Assembly (NCBI GenBank): GCA_900107185.1 | Contig: FNPA01000011.1 | Location: 1 to 64,000, forward strand | Length of the DNA: 64,000 nucleotides | DNA from: Ruminococcaceae bacterium YAD3003 | GTDB lineage: Bacteria > Bacillota > Clostridia > Saccharofermentanales > Saccharofermentanaceae | Direction: 5' to 3' | Part shown: in pieces, positions 26,289 to 34,478 of the stretch | How the letters are laid out: the number at the start of each line of letters is the position of its first letter | How positions within the stretch are numbered: the first letter of the stretch is position 1 | The notes under the pieces: generated by a model | Databases searched by the model: none | Seen by the model: only the letters and a program-made list of their open reading frames with translations | Told to the model about the DNA's origin: nothing | Made by a program: the position numbers and the translations under genes

Positions 26289-28115
26289 TCAGATCTCCTG
26301 AGGGAGCTCCAATGTTCTTTCTGCATTGAGCTTTGTGCAGAGTTCAACAAACTTGTCGAGAGCAACGCCCTGGAGCTGCTTGTTGGAACCTCTTACGTTA
26401 ACAGATACTGTGTTCTCAGCAGCTTCCTTGTCACCTACGACGAGGATATAAGGATCCTTCATCTGCTTGAACTTCTTGATCTTGTCTCTCATGTTAACGT
26501 CTGTTAAGTCGGACTCAACTCTTACGCCGGCCTTTGTGAGAGCGTCAACAACCTTCTGTGCATACTCATTGTGCTCAGGTCTGATCGGAACTACAGCAAC
26601 CTGATAAGGATTGAGCCAGAACGGGAAAGCGCCCTTGAAGTGCTCTGTGATGATTCCGATGAAACGCTCGAAAGAACCGAAGATAGCTCTGTGGATAACG
26701 ATAGGCATCTTCTGAGCGCCATCCTTGTCAACGAATGTGAGCTCGAAGTTGTGAGGGAGCTGGAAGTCGAGCTGGACTGTACCACACTGCCACTCACGTC
26801 CGAGAGCATCCTTGATCTGAAGGTCGATCTTCGGGCCGTAGAATGCGCCGTCGCCTTCGTTGATCTCGTAGTTGCCATCACCATACTTCTCGTCGAGAAT
26901 AGCCTTCAGAGAAGCTTCAGCAGAGTTCCAGGACTCGATATCACCCATGAAGTCATCAGGTCTTGTTGAGAACTCAGCTCTGTATGTGATACCGAATGTC
27001 TTGTAGATCTCGTCTGCAATAGCGATAACGTCCTTGATCTCGTCCTTGATCTGGTCAGGTGTAACGAATGTATGGTCATCGTCCTGACGGAACTCCTGAA
27101 CTCTGAAAAGACCGTTCATCTGACCGGACTTCTCTTTACGGTGGAGTACATCGTACTCACTGTAACGGATAGGAAGTTCCTTATAAGAGTGCATTGTTCT
27201 CTTATAAGACATCATTGCGTTAGGGCAGTTCATAGGCTTAGCTGCCATTGTATCCTCAGCATCAACGGAATACTGCTCGGGAGCCTCTTCGCCCTGAATA
27301 GCGTCAGTAGCGTTAACACCCTTTGTGATACCGGGAACGATGAACATGTTGTTCTGATAGTGTGCCCAGTGTCCGGAAATAAGCCAGAGCTTCTTGTTGT
27401 TGATCAAAGGAGCAGATATCTCTGTATATCCATGCGCACCCTGGATCTCTCTGGAGTACTTCATGAGCTCCTGATAGAGGATCCATCCTCTCGGGAGCCA
27501 GTAAGCCATACCGGGAGCTGTTTCACGGAACATAAAGAGGTCAAGAGCTGTACCGATCTTCTTGTGGTCTCTCTCCTGTGCTTCCTTGAGCCATGCGAGA
27601 TGAGCCTTGAGCTCGTCCTTTGAAGGGAAAGCAAAGAGATAGATTCTCTGGAGCTGGTCTCTCTTCTCATCACCTCTCCAGTATGCACCGGATACATTCT
27701 TGATCTTGAATGCTGCGCTGAAAAGTTCCTGTGAATTATCTACGTGAGGACCACGGCAAAGGTCGATAAAGTCATCACCTGTGTTATATGTTGAGATTGT
27801 CTCGCCTGCGGGCAAGTCATTGATAAGTTCTGTCTTGAACTTCTGACCCTTAAAGATTTCGAGGGCTTCTTCCTTTGAGATCTCCTTGCGTGTCCAATTC
27901 TCCCTACGCTTGATGATCTCGTGCATCTTCTCTTCGATAGCCGGGAAATCTTCCTCTGTTACTGTTCTCGGAAGGATAAAGTCATAATAGCATCCATCCT
28001 CGATTTCCGGTCCGATTGCGTACTGTACCTCTGATCCGAAGATCTCGATCACTGCCTTAGCCATGATGTGTGCCAAAGAGTGGCGGTACACCTTCAATAC
28101 TTCTTCTTTTTCCAT
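26289..28115 (-). CDS. thrS: Threonine-tRNA ligase (no TGS domain)
   Basis: 608 residues. It starts almost directly with the editing domain (HSLAHIMAKAVIEIF, the HxxxH zinc/editing motif), then the class II catalytic core (motif 2 RVQEFRQDDDHTF; zinc-ligand region AAKPMNCPNAMMSYK) and a C-terminal anticodon-binding domain (VAVVPIRPEHNEYA). The usual N-terminal TGS domain of about 60 residues is absent, and no in-frame coding sequence for it lies upstream. GAGGAGG precedes the start. No T-box leader is present between it and the upstream tRNA-Ser. Confidence 0.96.
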   Translation of the reverse strand: MEKEEVLKVYRHSLAHIMAKAVIEIFGSEVQYAIGPEIEDGCYYDFILPRTVTEEDFPAIEEKMHEIIKRRENWTRKEISKEEALEIFKGQKFKTELINDLPAGETISTYNTGDDFIDLCRGPHVDNSQELFSAAFKIKNVSGAYWRGDEKRDQLQRIYLFAFPSKDELKAHLAWLKEAQERDHKKIGTALDLFMFRETAPGMAYWLPRGWILYQELMKYSREIQGAHGYTEISAPLINNKKLWLISGHWAHYQNNMFIVPGITKGVNATDAIQGEEAPEQYSVDAEDTMAAKPMNCPNAMMSYKRTMHSYKELPIRYSEYDVLHRKEKSGQMNGLFRVQEFRQDDDHTFVTPDQIKDEIKDVIAIADEIYKTFGITYRAEFSTRPDDFMGDIESWNSAEASLKAILDEKYGDGNYEINEGDGAFYGPKIDLQIKDALGREWQCGTVQLDFQLPHNFELTFVDKDGAQKMPIVIHRAIFGSFERFIGIITEHFKGAFPFWLNPYQVAVVPIRPEHNEYAQKVVDALTKAGVRVESDLTDVNMRDKIKKFKQMKDPYILVVGDKEAAENTVSVNVRGSNKQLQGVALDKFVELCTKLNAERTLELPQEI

Positions 28116-28242
28116 TTGTAAATTCCTCCTCTAGAGTTTTATGCACAGAACCGCTGTGCAGATAGTAGCAGATTGTATCACAAATATAAAGAAAATGCTT
28201 ATAATATAAAAACCTTATATAGAACGTTTGTTCTAAAACAAT

Positions 28243-28276
28243 AGAGCCCTTCCGAAATCGGAAAGGCTCTATAGCT
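28243..28276 (-). terminator. Terminator downstream of tRNA-Ser
   Basis: On the minus strand ATAGAGCCTTTCCGA and TCGGAAGGGCTCTAT form a long stem, followed by TGTTTTAG, immediately after the tRNA 3' end. Confidence 0.85.
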
Positions 28277-28278
28277 TT

Positions 28279-28369
28279 TGGCGGAGGCTGTGGGATTCGA
28301 ACCCACGTGGCCCGTGAAGGCCAAACAGTTTTCAAGACTGCCTCGTTATGACCGCTTCGATAAACCTCC
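28279..28369 (-). tRNA. tRNA-Ser (anticodon TGA)
   Basis: Minus strand: acceptor GGAGGTT pairs with AGCCTCC, anticodon stem GCAGT/ACTGT encloses CTTGAAA with anticodon TGA, a long class II variable arm (GGCC ... GGCC) follows, the T-loop is GTTCGAATC, and the CCA end is encoded. The 91-nt length and long variable arm fit tRNA-Ser reading UCA. Confidence 0.93.
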
Positions 28370-28470
28370 ATACCTAAAGGCACTTAAGTATACATAATCT
28401 AAAGACGGTTTGCAAGGGTTATCTTTAAACCGCCCTAATTATATATACCGTGGGCCCTTAGTTTGTTCGA

Positions 28471-29607
28471 TTACTGGCCGCAGAGGATCTCGATGAGTTT
28501 ATCTAATTCCTCGTTGTTCTTATAGTCGATAACAATGCGTCCGCGTCCTGTTGCACCGTCGAGCACCTTGAGCTTAACTTTAGCGCCAAGAATCTTCTTG
28601 AGCTTTGTCTCAACTTCTTTTGAGCTTAATGCCACACGGATATCCTGCTCAACGACTGCTTTCTTAGCAGAAGGATTCTCCTGAGCCTCAATATACTTCT
28701 TAACAAGTACTTCAGCCTGTCTGACGCTCAGATCACGTGTCATGATGACATCAGCTACCTTGCGCTGGTCTTCTTTCTCCTTAAGGCTGAGGAGGACCTT
28801 TGCGTGACCTTCTGAGAGATCTCCCCTGCTTACGAATTCCTGGAGAGATTCATCAAGCTTAAGGATACGGAGAGTATTAGCGATCGTGGCTCTGGGCTTA
28901 CCGAGTTTCTTCGCGAGGAGTTCCTGAGTAAGCTTATAGCTGTCCATGAGTTCCTGCATTGCTGTAGCTTCTTCAATAGGATTCAGGTCTTCTCTCTGGA
29001 TGTTCTCGATGAGAGCCTGCTCCATTACCTGTCTGTTTGTAAGATCTCTTACAATAGCAGGAATTACGGAGAGCTCGGCGATACGTGCAGCTCTCCAGCG
29101 GCGCTCACCTGTAACGATCATATAACCATCGCCTTTACGCTGTACGATGATAGGCTGGATGACACCGTTTTCCTTAATTGATGAAGCGAGCTCATTGAGC
29201 GCCTCATCATCGAATACCTTACGGGGCTGACCGTCGTTAGGAGAGATGTCATTGATCTTGAGTTCAACAACAGAATCTCTCTTGTTTTCCGGAATTCCTT
29301 CAGATGAGAGGAGAGCGCCAAGGCCCTTACCCATAGCTGATTTCTTCGGAGCAGAAGTTAATGTTACTGCTTTTTTTGCAGGTGTCTTCTTAGCAACAGG
29401 AGCAGGTTTCTTGGCTGCGACTGTTTTCTTTACAGGAGCCTTTTTGGGTGCTGCTTTTGCAACAGACTTTACTGCCTTCTTAGCAGGTGTTGTCTTCTTA
29501 GTTGCTACGGTCTTCTTTGAAGGAGTTGCCTTCTTTGCAGCAGGCTTAGCTGTTTTTACTGTCTTCTTTGATGAAGCCTTTGCTGTTGTCTTCTTTGTAT
29601 TTGCCAT
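28471..29607 (-). CDS. parB: ParB/Spo0J chromosome-partition protein with histone H1-like tail
   Basis: 378 residues. The core from about residue 91 (AMGKGLGALLSS) holds the ParB CTPase motifs (GERRWRAA, ENIQREDLNPIEEA), the parS-binding helix-turn-helix (LTQELLAKKLGKPRATIANTLRILKL) and a C-terminal dimer domain. The first 90 residues are an added tail of Lys-Ala-Thr-Pro repeats (PAKKA, KKTV, AAKKP). By direct count it has 29 lysines and no Asp or Glu, like eukaryotic H1 C-terminal tails or bacterial histone-H1-like proteins. It binds parS, slides as a CTP clamp and loads SMC; the tail would add nonspecific DNA binding (inference). It is 13 bp after parA, in one operon. Confidence 0.95.
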   Translation of the reverse strand: MANTKKTTAKASSKKTVKTAKPAAKKATPSKKTVATKKTTPAKKAVKSVAKAAPKKAPVKKTVAAKKPAPVAKKTPAKKAVTLTSAPKKSAMGKGLGALLSSEGIPENKRDSVVELKINDISPNDGQPRKVFDDEALNELASSIKENGVIQPIIVQRKGDGYMIVTGERRWRAARIAELSVIPAIVRDLTNRQVMEQALIENIQREDLNPIEEATAMQELMDSYKLTQELLAKKLGKPRATIANTLRILKLDESLQEFVSRGDLSEGHAKVLLSLKEKEDQRKVADVIMTRDLSVRQAEVLVKKYIEAQENPSAKKAVVEQDIRVALSSKEVETKLKKILGAKVKLKVLDGATGRGRIVIDYKNNEELDKLIEILCGQ

Positions 29608-29620
29608 GTTTTGTCTCCTT

Positions 29621-30382
29621 TTATACTCTCTTCAAAATCTCTTTTACCAAAGCCTCGTATGCCTTGGCACCCTTTGAATTCTTATCATAATCACAGATAG
29701 CAAGACCGTGGCTCGGAGCCTCTGCGAGTCTTACGTTTCTAGGGATTACAGTCTTGAAGACTTTGCCTCCAAAATACTTATCAGTCTCTTCTTTTACCTG
29801 GCGCGAGAGCTGTGTTCTCATATTGAACATTGTAAGAACAACACCCAGAATCTCGAGATCAGGATTGAGCTTTTTCTTAACGATATTGATCGTATCCATC
29901 AGCTGTGACAGACCCTCAAGAGCGTAGTATTCGCCCTGGATCGGAATTACAAGACGGTCAGCTGCTGTGAGAGCATTGATAGTCAGAAGACCCAATGACG
30001 GCGGGCTGTCGAGGATTATGAAGTCATAAGCATCAGCTACTGATTCAATAGCATTTTTGAGGATCTGTTCTCTGGAAATAACAGTAACCAATTCAACCTC
30101 TGCACCGGCAAGATTGATATTAGTAGGGCAGATGTCTACATTCTCAGCGTTTGTCTCGTATACGACATCAGCAAGAGATGCATCATTGATAAGAACATCA
30201 TATACAGTCTGTTCGAGCTCACGCTTATCAATTCCGAGGCCGCTTGTAGCATTAGCCTGCGGATCCATATCTATAAGGAGAACCTTCTTCTTTTTCTTGC
30301 CAAGGAAAGCAGCAAGGTTAACAGCGGTTGTAGTCTTTCCAACTCCGCCTTTTTGGTTTACAAGAGCAATTACGGTTGCCAT
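29621..30382 (-). CDS. parA: ParA/Soj chromosome-partition ATPase
   Basis: 253 residues. Deviant Walker A KGGVGKTTTAVNLAAFL with the signature lysine, Walker A' LLIDMDPQANATSGLG and Walker B DFIILDSPPSLG. It is a small Soj-type ParA without an N-terminal DNA-binding domain. It drives origin segregation with ParB and can influence DnaA. GGAG lies upstream of the start, and two parS sites are in the preceding gap. Confidence 0.96.
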   Translation of the reverse strand: MATVIALVNQKGGVGKTTTAVNLAAFLGKKKKKVLLIDMDPQANATSGLGIDKRELEQTVYDVLINDASLADVVYETNAENVDICPTNINLAGAEVELVTVISREQILKNAIESVADAYDFIILDSPPSLGLLTINALTAADRLVIPIQGEYYALEGLSQLMDTINIVKKKLNPDLEILGVVLTMFNMRTQLSRQVKEETDKYFGGKVFKTVIPRNVRLAEAPSHGLAICDYDKNSKGAKAYEALVKEILKRV

Positions 30383-30478
30383 ATTTAACTCCTTTAAAAT
30401 AATATTCCTATATCAATACGATAATTCTATCATTTTGAATATGATATTTATATGTCAACTTAGATACAAAATACCAAA

Positions 30479-30494
30479 TGTTCCACGTGGAACA
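30479..30494. other. parS: parS site 1
   Basis: TGTTCCACGTGGAACA, a perfect 16-bp palindrome and a known variant of the bacterial parS consensus. It is the ParB nucleation site, about 100 bp upstream of parA. Confidence 0.95.
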
Positions 30495-30538
30495 TTTTCG
30501 CTTTTGTCATGTTGCGATATTCAACCCGGAAAAACAAT

Positions 30539-30554
30539 TGTTCCACGTGGAACA
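30539..30554. other. parS: parS site 2
   Basis: Identical to site 1 (TGTTCCACGTGGAACA), with exactly 60 bp from start to start. Confidence 0.95.
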
Positions 30555-30568
30555 ATCAGTAAAAGAAA

Positions 30569-30594
30569 CGGGTGCCGTTCAAAAACAGCACCCG
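30569..30594 (-). terminator. Intrinsic terminator of gyrB
   Basis: On the minus strand CGGGTGC and GCACCCG pair around a 12-nt loop, followed by TTTCTTTTAC. It separates the dnaN-recF-remB-gyrB transcript from parA-parB. Confidence 0.75.
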
Positions 30595-30622
30595 CGTATG
30601 GATATTATTACAAATAACCCTG

Positions 30623-32764
30623 TTAGTTGTCAATATTAGCCAGCTTAGCGTTCTCCTGGATGAATTCCTTACGAGGTTCAACCTGGTCACCCATAAGGAG
30701 GTTAAATGTTTCATCTGCTTCCTGTGCATCCTTAAGAGTTACTCTCAGGAGTTTTCTTGTAAGAGGATTCATTGTTGTATCCCAGAGCTGTTCAGAGCTC
30801 ATCTCACCGAGACCTTTGAATCGCTGGATAAGCGGATTGTCCCACTTATGTTCAGCCTTGATCTGCTCGATCTCCTTATCATCGTAAGCATAATAAGCTT
30901 CATCACCCTTATAAACCTTATAGAGCGGCGGGCATGCGATGTAAACGTATCCGCCTTCTACAAGAGGCTTCAAGTATCTGAAGAAGAATGTGAGCAGGAG
31001 AGTTCTGATGTGAGAACCGTCGACATCGGCATCGGCCATGATGATGACCTTATGATATCTGAGCTTTGTTTCATCGAACTCATCTCCGATACCAGCTCCA
31101 AGTGCCATAACAACCGGCTGGAGCTTCTCGTTTGAATATACCTTGTCGATTCTAGCCTTCTCAACGTTGAGCATCTTACCCCAGAGAGGAAGAATAGCCT
31201 GATACTTTCTCTCTCTGCCCTGCTTAGCAGATCCGCCTGCGGAGTCACCCTCAACGATGAAGATCTCACAGAACTCAGCTTCATCGCTCTGACAGTCTGC
31301 AAGCTTACCGGGCAATGCATTGTTCTCAAATACTGTCTTTCTTCTTGTGAGTTCTCTTGCTCTCTTTGCAGCATCTCTTGCTCTGGAAGCAGAGAGGCAC
31401 TTATCCATGATGAGCTTTGCAATATCAGGATGTTCTTCGAGATAGATCTCGAGCTTCTCATATACTGCACTGTCTACCATCGGTCTGATCTCAGCATTAC
31501 CGAGCTTACTCTTTGTCTGTCCTTCGAACTGAGGATCAGGAAGTTTTACTGAGATAATTGCAGCGAGACCTTCTCTTGTATCTTCACCCTGGAGCTTTAC
31601 ATCTCCATCCTTAATGAACTTATACTTCTTTGCATAGTCATTGATGGCTCTTGTCATGGCAGCACGGAAACCAACAAGGTGTGTACCGCCTTCAGGAGTT
31701 GCAATGTTATTTGCATATGTATATACAGTCTCCTGATATGAATCATTGTACTGGAGAGCGATCTCAACAAAGTTATCTCCCTGCTTTGTAGCAAAGTAAA
31801 TAGGAGGTGTGTTGATTGCTTCCTTATGTCTGTTGAGATACTCAACGAATGAGATAATACCACCCTCATAATGGAGGTGCTTTTTAACAGGCTCAGCGCC
31901 TCTGTCATCTGTAAGATCAATAGTTACTTCCTTATTAAGGAATGCCATTTCACGGTAACGTGTGATCATTGAATCAAAGTCAAATACGATGTCAGGGAAG
32001 ATGGAATTATCAGGAATAAAGTTAGTCTTCGTACCTGTATCATCCTTATCACATGTGCCTACGATATGAAGCGGAACTGTTGTCTTACCCTTCTCAAATT
32101 CGATCTCATAGATGTTGCCATCACGGCGAACCTGTACCTTCATGTGATCAGCCAGAGCGTTAACTACAGACGCACCTACGCCGTGCAAACCACCGGAAAT
32201 ACTGTATGCTCCGCCACCGAATTTACCGCCTGCGTGAAGTACTGTATGAACGACTTCAACAGTAGGTATTCCGAGCTTCGGATGGTTACCTACAGGGATT
32301 CCTGAACCGTTATCCGTAACAGTAACTGAACCGTCTTTTTCAAGTACTACATCGATTGTATCGCAACGTCCTGCAAGAGCTTCGTCTACTGAGTTTGCGA
32401 CGATCTCATAAATAAGGTGATGAAGGCCTCTTAATGTCGTATCACCGATATACATTCCCGGACGCTTTCTTACAGCTTCCAGACCTTCAAGGACCTGAAT
32501 ATCATCTTCGCTGTATTCACTGCTGTTAGATGTATCAAAACTGTCCTGATCACCTTCTGCAGCCAAAACATCAGCCATGGATTCTTCCTTAAAATCCTCA
32601 GTAAGAGCTCTGGGGTTTTCTGCCAGATTCTTGAGCTCATCATCGTCACCTTCCTCAACCGGCTGGAAGTAGAGGTCTACTGCACCGGAAGGACGTGCCT
32701 GAGACTGTTCTGAGGAGGCAGAATTCTCCTCAAAATTGAAATTCTTCTCGTCATTTTCCTTCAT
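30623..32764 (-). CDS. gyrB: DNA gyrase subunit B with acidic N-terminal extension
   Basis: 713 residues against the usual 635-650. The conserved ATPase domain starts only at about residue 84 (YSEDDIQVLEGLEAVRKRPG), then YIGDT, GGLHGVGASVVNAL, the Toprim EGDSAGGSAKQGR and the C-terminal RFKGLGEM. The first 80 residues are low-complexity and acidic: by count 23 Asp/Glu against 6 Lys/Arg. I set the start at 32764, 11 nt after AGGAG; the longer frame to 32794 has no site. It is the last gene of the dnaN operon. gyrA is not adjacent. Confidence 0.96.
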   Translation of the reverse strand: MKENDEKNFNFEENSASSEQSQARPSGAVDLYFQPVEEGDDDELKNLAENPRALTEDFKEESMADVLAAEGDQDSFDTSNSSEYSEDDIQVLEGLEAVRKRPGMYIGDTTLRGLHHLIYEIVANSVDEALAGRCDTIDVVLEKDGSVTVTDNGSGIPVGNHPKLGIPTVEVVHTVLHAGGKFGGGAYSISGGLHGVGASVVNALADHMKVQVRRDGNIYEIEFEKGKTTVPLHIVGTCDKDDTGTKTNFIPDNSIFPDIVFDFDSMITRYREMAFLNKEVTIDLTDDRGAEPVKKHLHYEGGIISFVEYLNRHKEAINTPPIYFATKQGDNFVEIALQYNDSYQETVYTYANNIATPEGGTHLVGFRAAMTRAINDYAKKYKFIKDGDVKLQGEDTREGLAAIISVKLPDPQFEGQTKSKLGNAEIRPMVDSAVYEKLEIYLEEHPDIAKLIMDKCLSASRARDAAKRARELTRRKTVFENNALPGKLADCQSDEAEFCEIFIVEGDSAGGSAKQGRERKYQAILPLWGKMLNVEKARIDKVYSNEKLQPVVMALGAGIGDEFDETKLRYHKVIIMADADVDGSHIRTLLLTFFFRYLKPLVEGGYVYIACPPLYKVYKGDEAYYAYDDKEIEQIKAEHKWDNPLIQRFKGLGEMSSEQLWDTTMNPLTRKLLRVTLKDAQEADETFNLLMGDQVEPRKEFIQENAKLANIDN

Positions 32765-32848
32765 AAATGTTAAAACTCCTATTCTTAGCAGCAAATCCCG
32801 TCAAATGCCTGGAAATGCTGAATTTGTAACATTGTTATCGGGGTAATA

Positions 32849-33100
32849 TCAGTAGTTTTCCCCGGATGAAAGTCTGTTTAATATCAGGCTGGCGGAGAGT
32901 GAACAAACATATGTTTTATCATCTGTAATTACCAGTGACTTCGGAATATCGTCGGTCACATACTGTAATCTGCCTTGTTCATCCTCGCTGTTAATGAACT
33001 CTGATATATACTTCTGGGAAGGGAGGACAGTCTCAAGGTCAATTACCGCAGTAACCGACGATTTGAGCACTGAGAGATCATTACCGATGTGAATGAACAA
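32849..33100 (-). CDS. remB: RemB-like extracellular matrix regulator (DUF370)
   Basis: 83 residues starting MFIHIGNDLSVLKSS and continuing to DIPKSLVITDDKTYVCSLSASLILNRL, matching the RemB/YaaB layout (xIHLGxD ... PKSxVVTxxxxYxSPLSxxTL). This family sits between recF and gyrB in many Firmicutes and affects biofilm matrix genes. The start is the TTG at 33100: GGAGG (33107-33111) is 6 nt upstream, and only this start gives the family N terminus. The ATG at 33127 lies before that ribosome-binding site. Confidence 0.87.
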   Translation of the reverse strand: MFIHIGNDLSVLKSSVTAVIDLETVLPSQKYISEFINSEDEQGRLQYVTDDIPKSLVITDDKTYVCSLSASLILNRLSSGENY

Positions 33101-33230
33101 AATGAGCCTCCAAACAGTCTTATTCATCCTATAACTAATAAATTATAACATAAAGAATAAATATAATATGCTAATTATAATAAAAGATTGGGGCAAAAAT
33201 GACCTGTTTTTAGCGCAATTTGGCCTATAA

Positions 33231-34478
33231 TCAGGCCATTTTCTCTATTTTTCCGTTATCTACGCAATAAAACTCTGCCTTGTCAGCGCCTTCCATAACG
33301 TCTATTTCTTCGCCAATCATGTTCCTGTCAGTACATGTGATGAAGATCTGAGCGTTCTTCATGGCCGATACCAGGCTCATTCTTCTGGTCTTATCAAGCT
33401 CTGAGAATACATCATCCAGAATAAGGATCGGGGTAGAGGAGACGAACATTTTGATTATCTCCAATTCAGAGAGTTTTAAAGCCAATGCAGCCGTTCTCTG
33501 CTGTCCCTGTGATGAGAAATTCTTCATAGCCAGACCATCTAATTTGATTATGATGTCATCTCTATGGATTCCAATAGATGAAATGTGCTTATCGATGTCA
33601 TAACTCCGGACAGATTTCAGCTTAGAAAGTACTAAATCAGAGAGAATACCCTTAATTCGCCCATAATCGCTCTCTGAGAGGCCTTTATGCATAAACTCGT
33701 CATACTTACAGTTTTCATTTAGGAACGCTTCCAGGGCCCCTACAGCGCCGTATACGGTACTATACTCTATAGAGAGGTTCTCTTTGCCGCCCGAAATACT
33801 GCCGTGATGCTTTGAAGCGGTATCAGAAATGAGCTTTGCGAACTTAAATCTCTTCAGAATGATCTCTGCTGACAGTTCTGCCAGTGAGAAATCCCAGAAA
33901 TCCAGCTGCTGATCAATCATTTCAGGCATATTCTGGCTTGATTTAATACTCTTAAGAAGGGCATTTTTCTGCGCCAGGAGCTTACTGTAATTGCTTAAAA
34001 GATTGAAATATGAAGGTGATATCTTGGATATCAGGGTATTTAAGAACTTACGCCTGTATGCAGGTGCATTTTTTACGATATTGAGATCTTCAGGCGCGAA
34101 AATAACAATGTTACATACGCCAATATATTCAGAAACTTTATCTACCGGTGCATTATCCCTGATCAATATTCTTCCTGCTCTGCTGTATTTGCTTAAGGAA
34201 GACTTTTCAGTGTAATAACAGGATGACATCTGGACGTTGCTGCCATCATCATCAGACAGATCCAGACTTACTTTATATTCATTCTCACCAAATTTAATAA
34301 GGTCAGAATCTTTACTGGTCCTATGTGAAGTAATACTGGAAGCAACGTATATTCCTTCAACCAGATTAGTCTTTCCCTGGGCATTATTACCATAGAAAAT
34401 ATTAACAGAAGGCCCGACATCCAAATCGAGCCTTCCGTAATTTCTGAAGTTTTCTAAATGTATGCTTCTTATGAACAT
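33231..34478 (-). CDS. recF: DNA replication and repair protein RecF
   Basis: 415 residues, slightly longer than the usual 360-380. SMC-like ATPase: N-terminal HLENFRNYGRLDLDV, Walker A YGNNAQGKTNLVEGI, signature FSSQGQQRTAALALKL and Walker B PILILDDVFSELD. It loads RecA at gaps. Its ATG shares one base with the dnaN stop codon (TAATG), so translation is coupled. Confidence 0.96.
   Translation of the reverse strand: MFIRSIHLENFRNYGRLDLDVGPSVNIFYGNNAQGKTNLVEGIYVASSITSHRTSKDSDLIKFGENEYKVSLDLSDDDGSNVQMSSCYYTEKSSLSKYSRAGRILIRDNAPVDKVSEYIGVCNIVIFAPEDLNIVKNAPAYRRKFLNTLISKISPSYFNLLSNYSKLLAQKNALLKSIKSSQNMPEMIDQQLDFWDFSLAELSAEIILKRFKFAKLISDTASKHHGSISGGKENLSIEYSTVYGAVGALEAFLNENCKYDEFMHKGLSESDYGRIKGILSDLVLSKLKSVRSYDIDKHISSIGIHRDDIIIKLDGLAMKNFSSQGQQRTAALALKLSELEIIKMFVSSTPILILDDVFSELDKTRRMSLVSAMKNAQIFITCTDRNMIGEEIDVMEGADKAEFYCVDNGKIEKMA

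Noticed and set aside
27072-27623. 183-codon plus-strand frame inside thrS
   Set aside because: Antisense shadow of conserved ThrRS sequence.
28116-28278. T-box leader of thrS
   Set aside because: Only about 160 bp separate thrS from tRNA-Ser, with no T-box core sequence; the one hairpin is the tRNA terminator.
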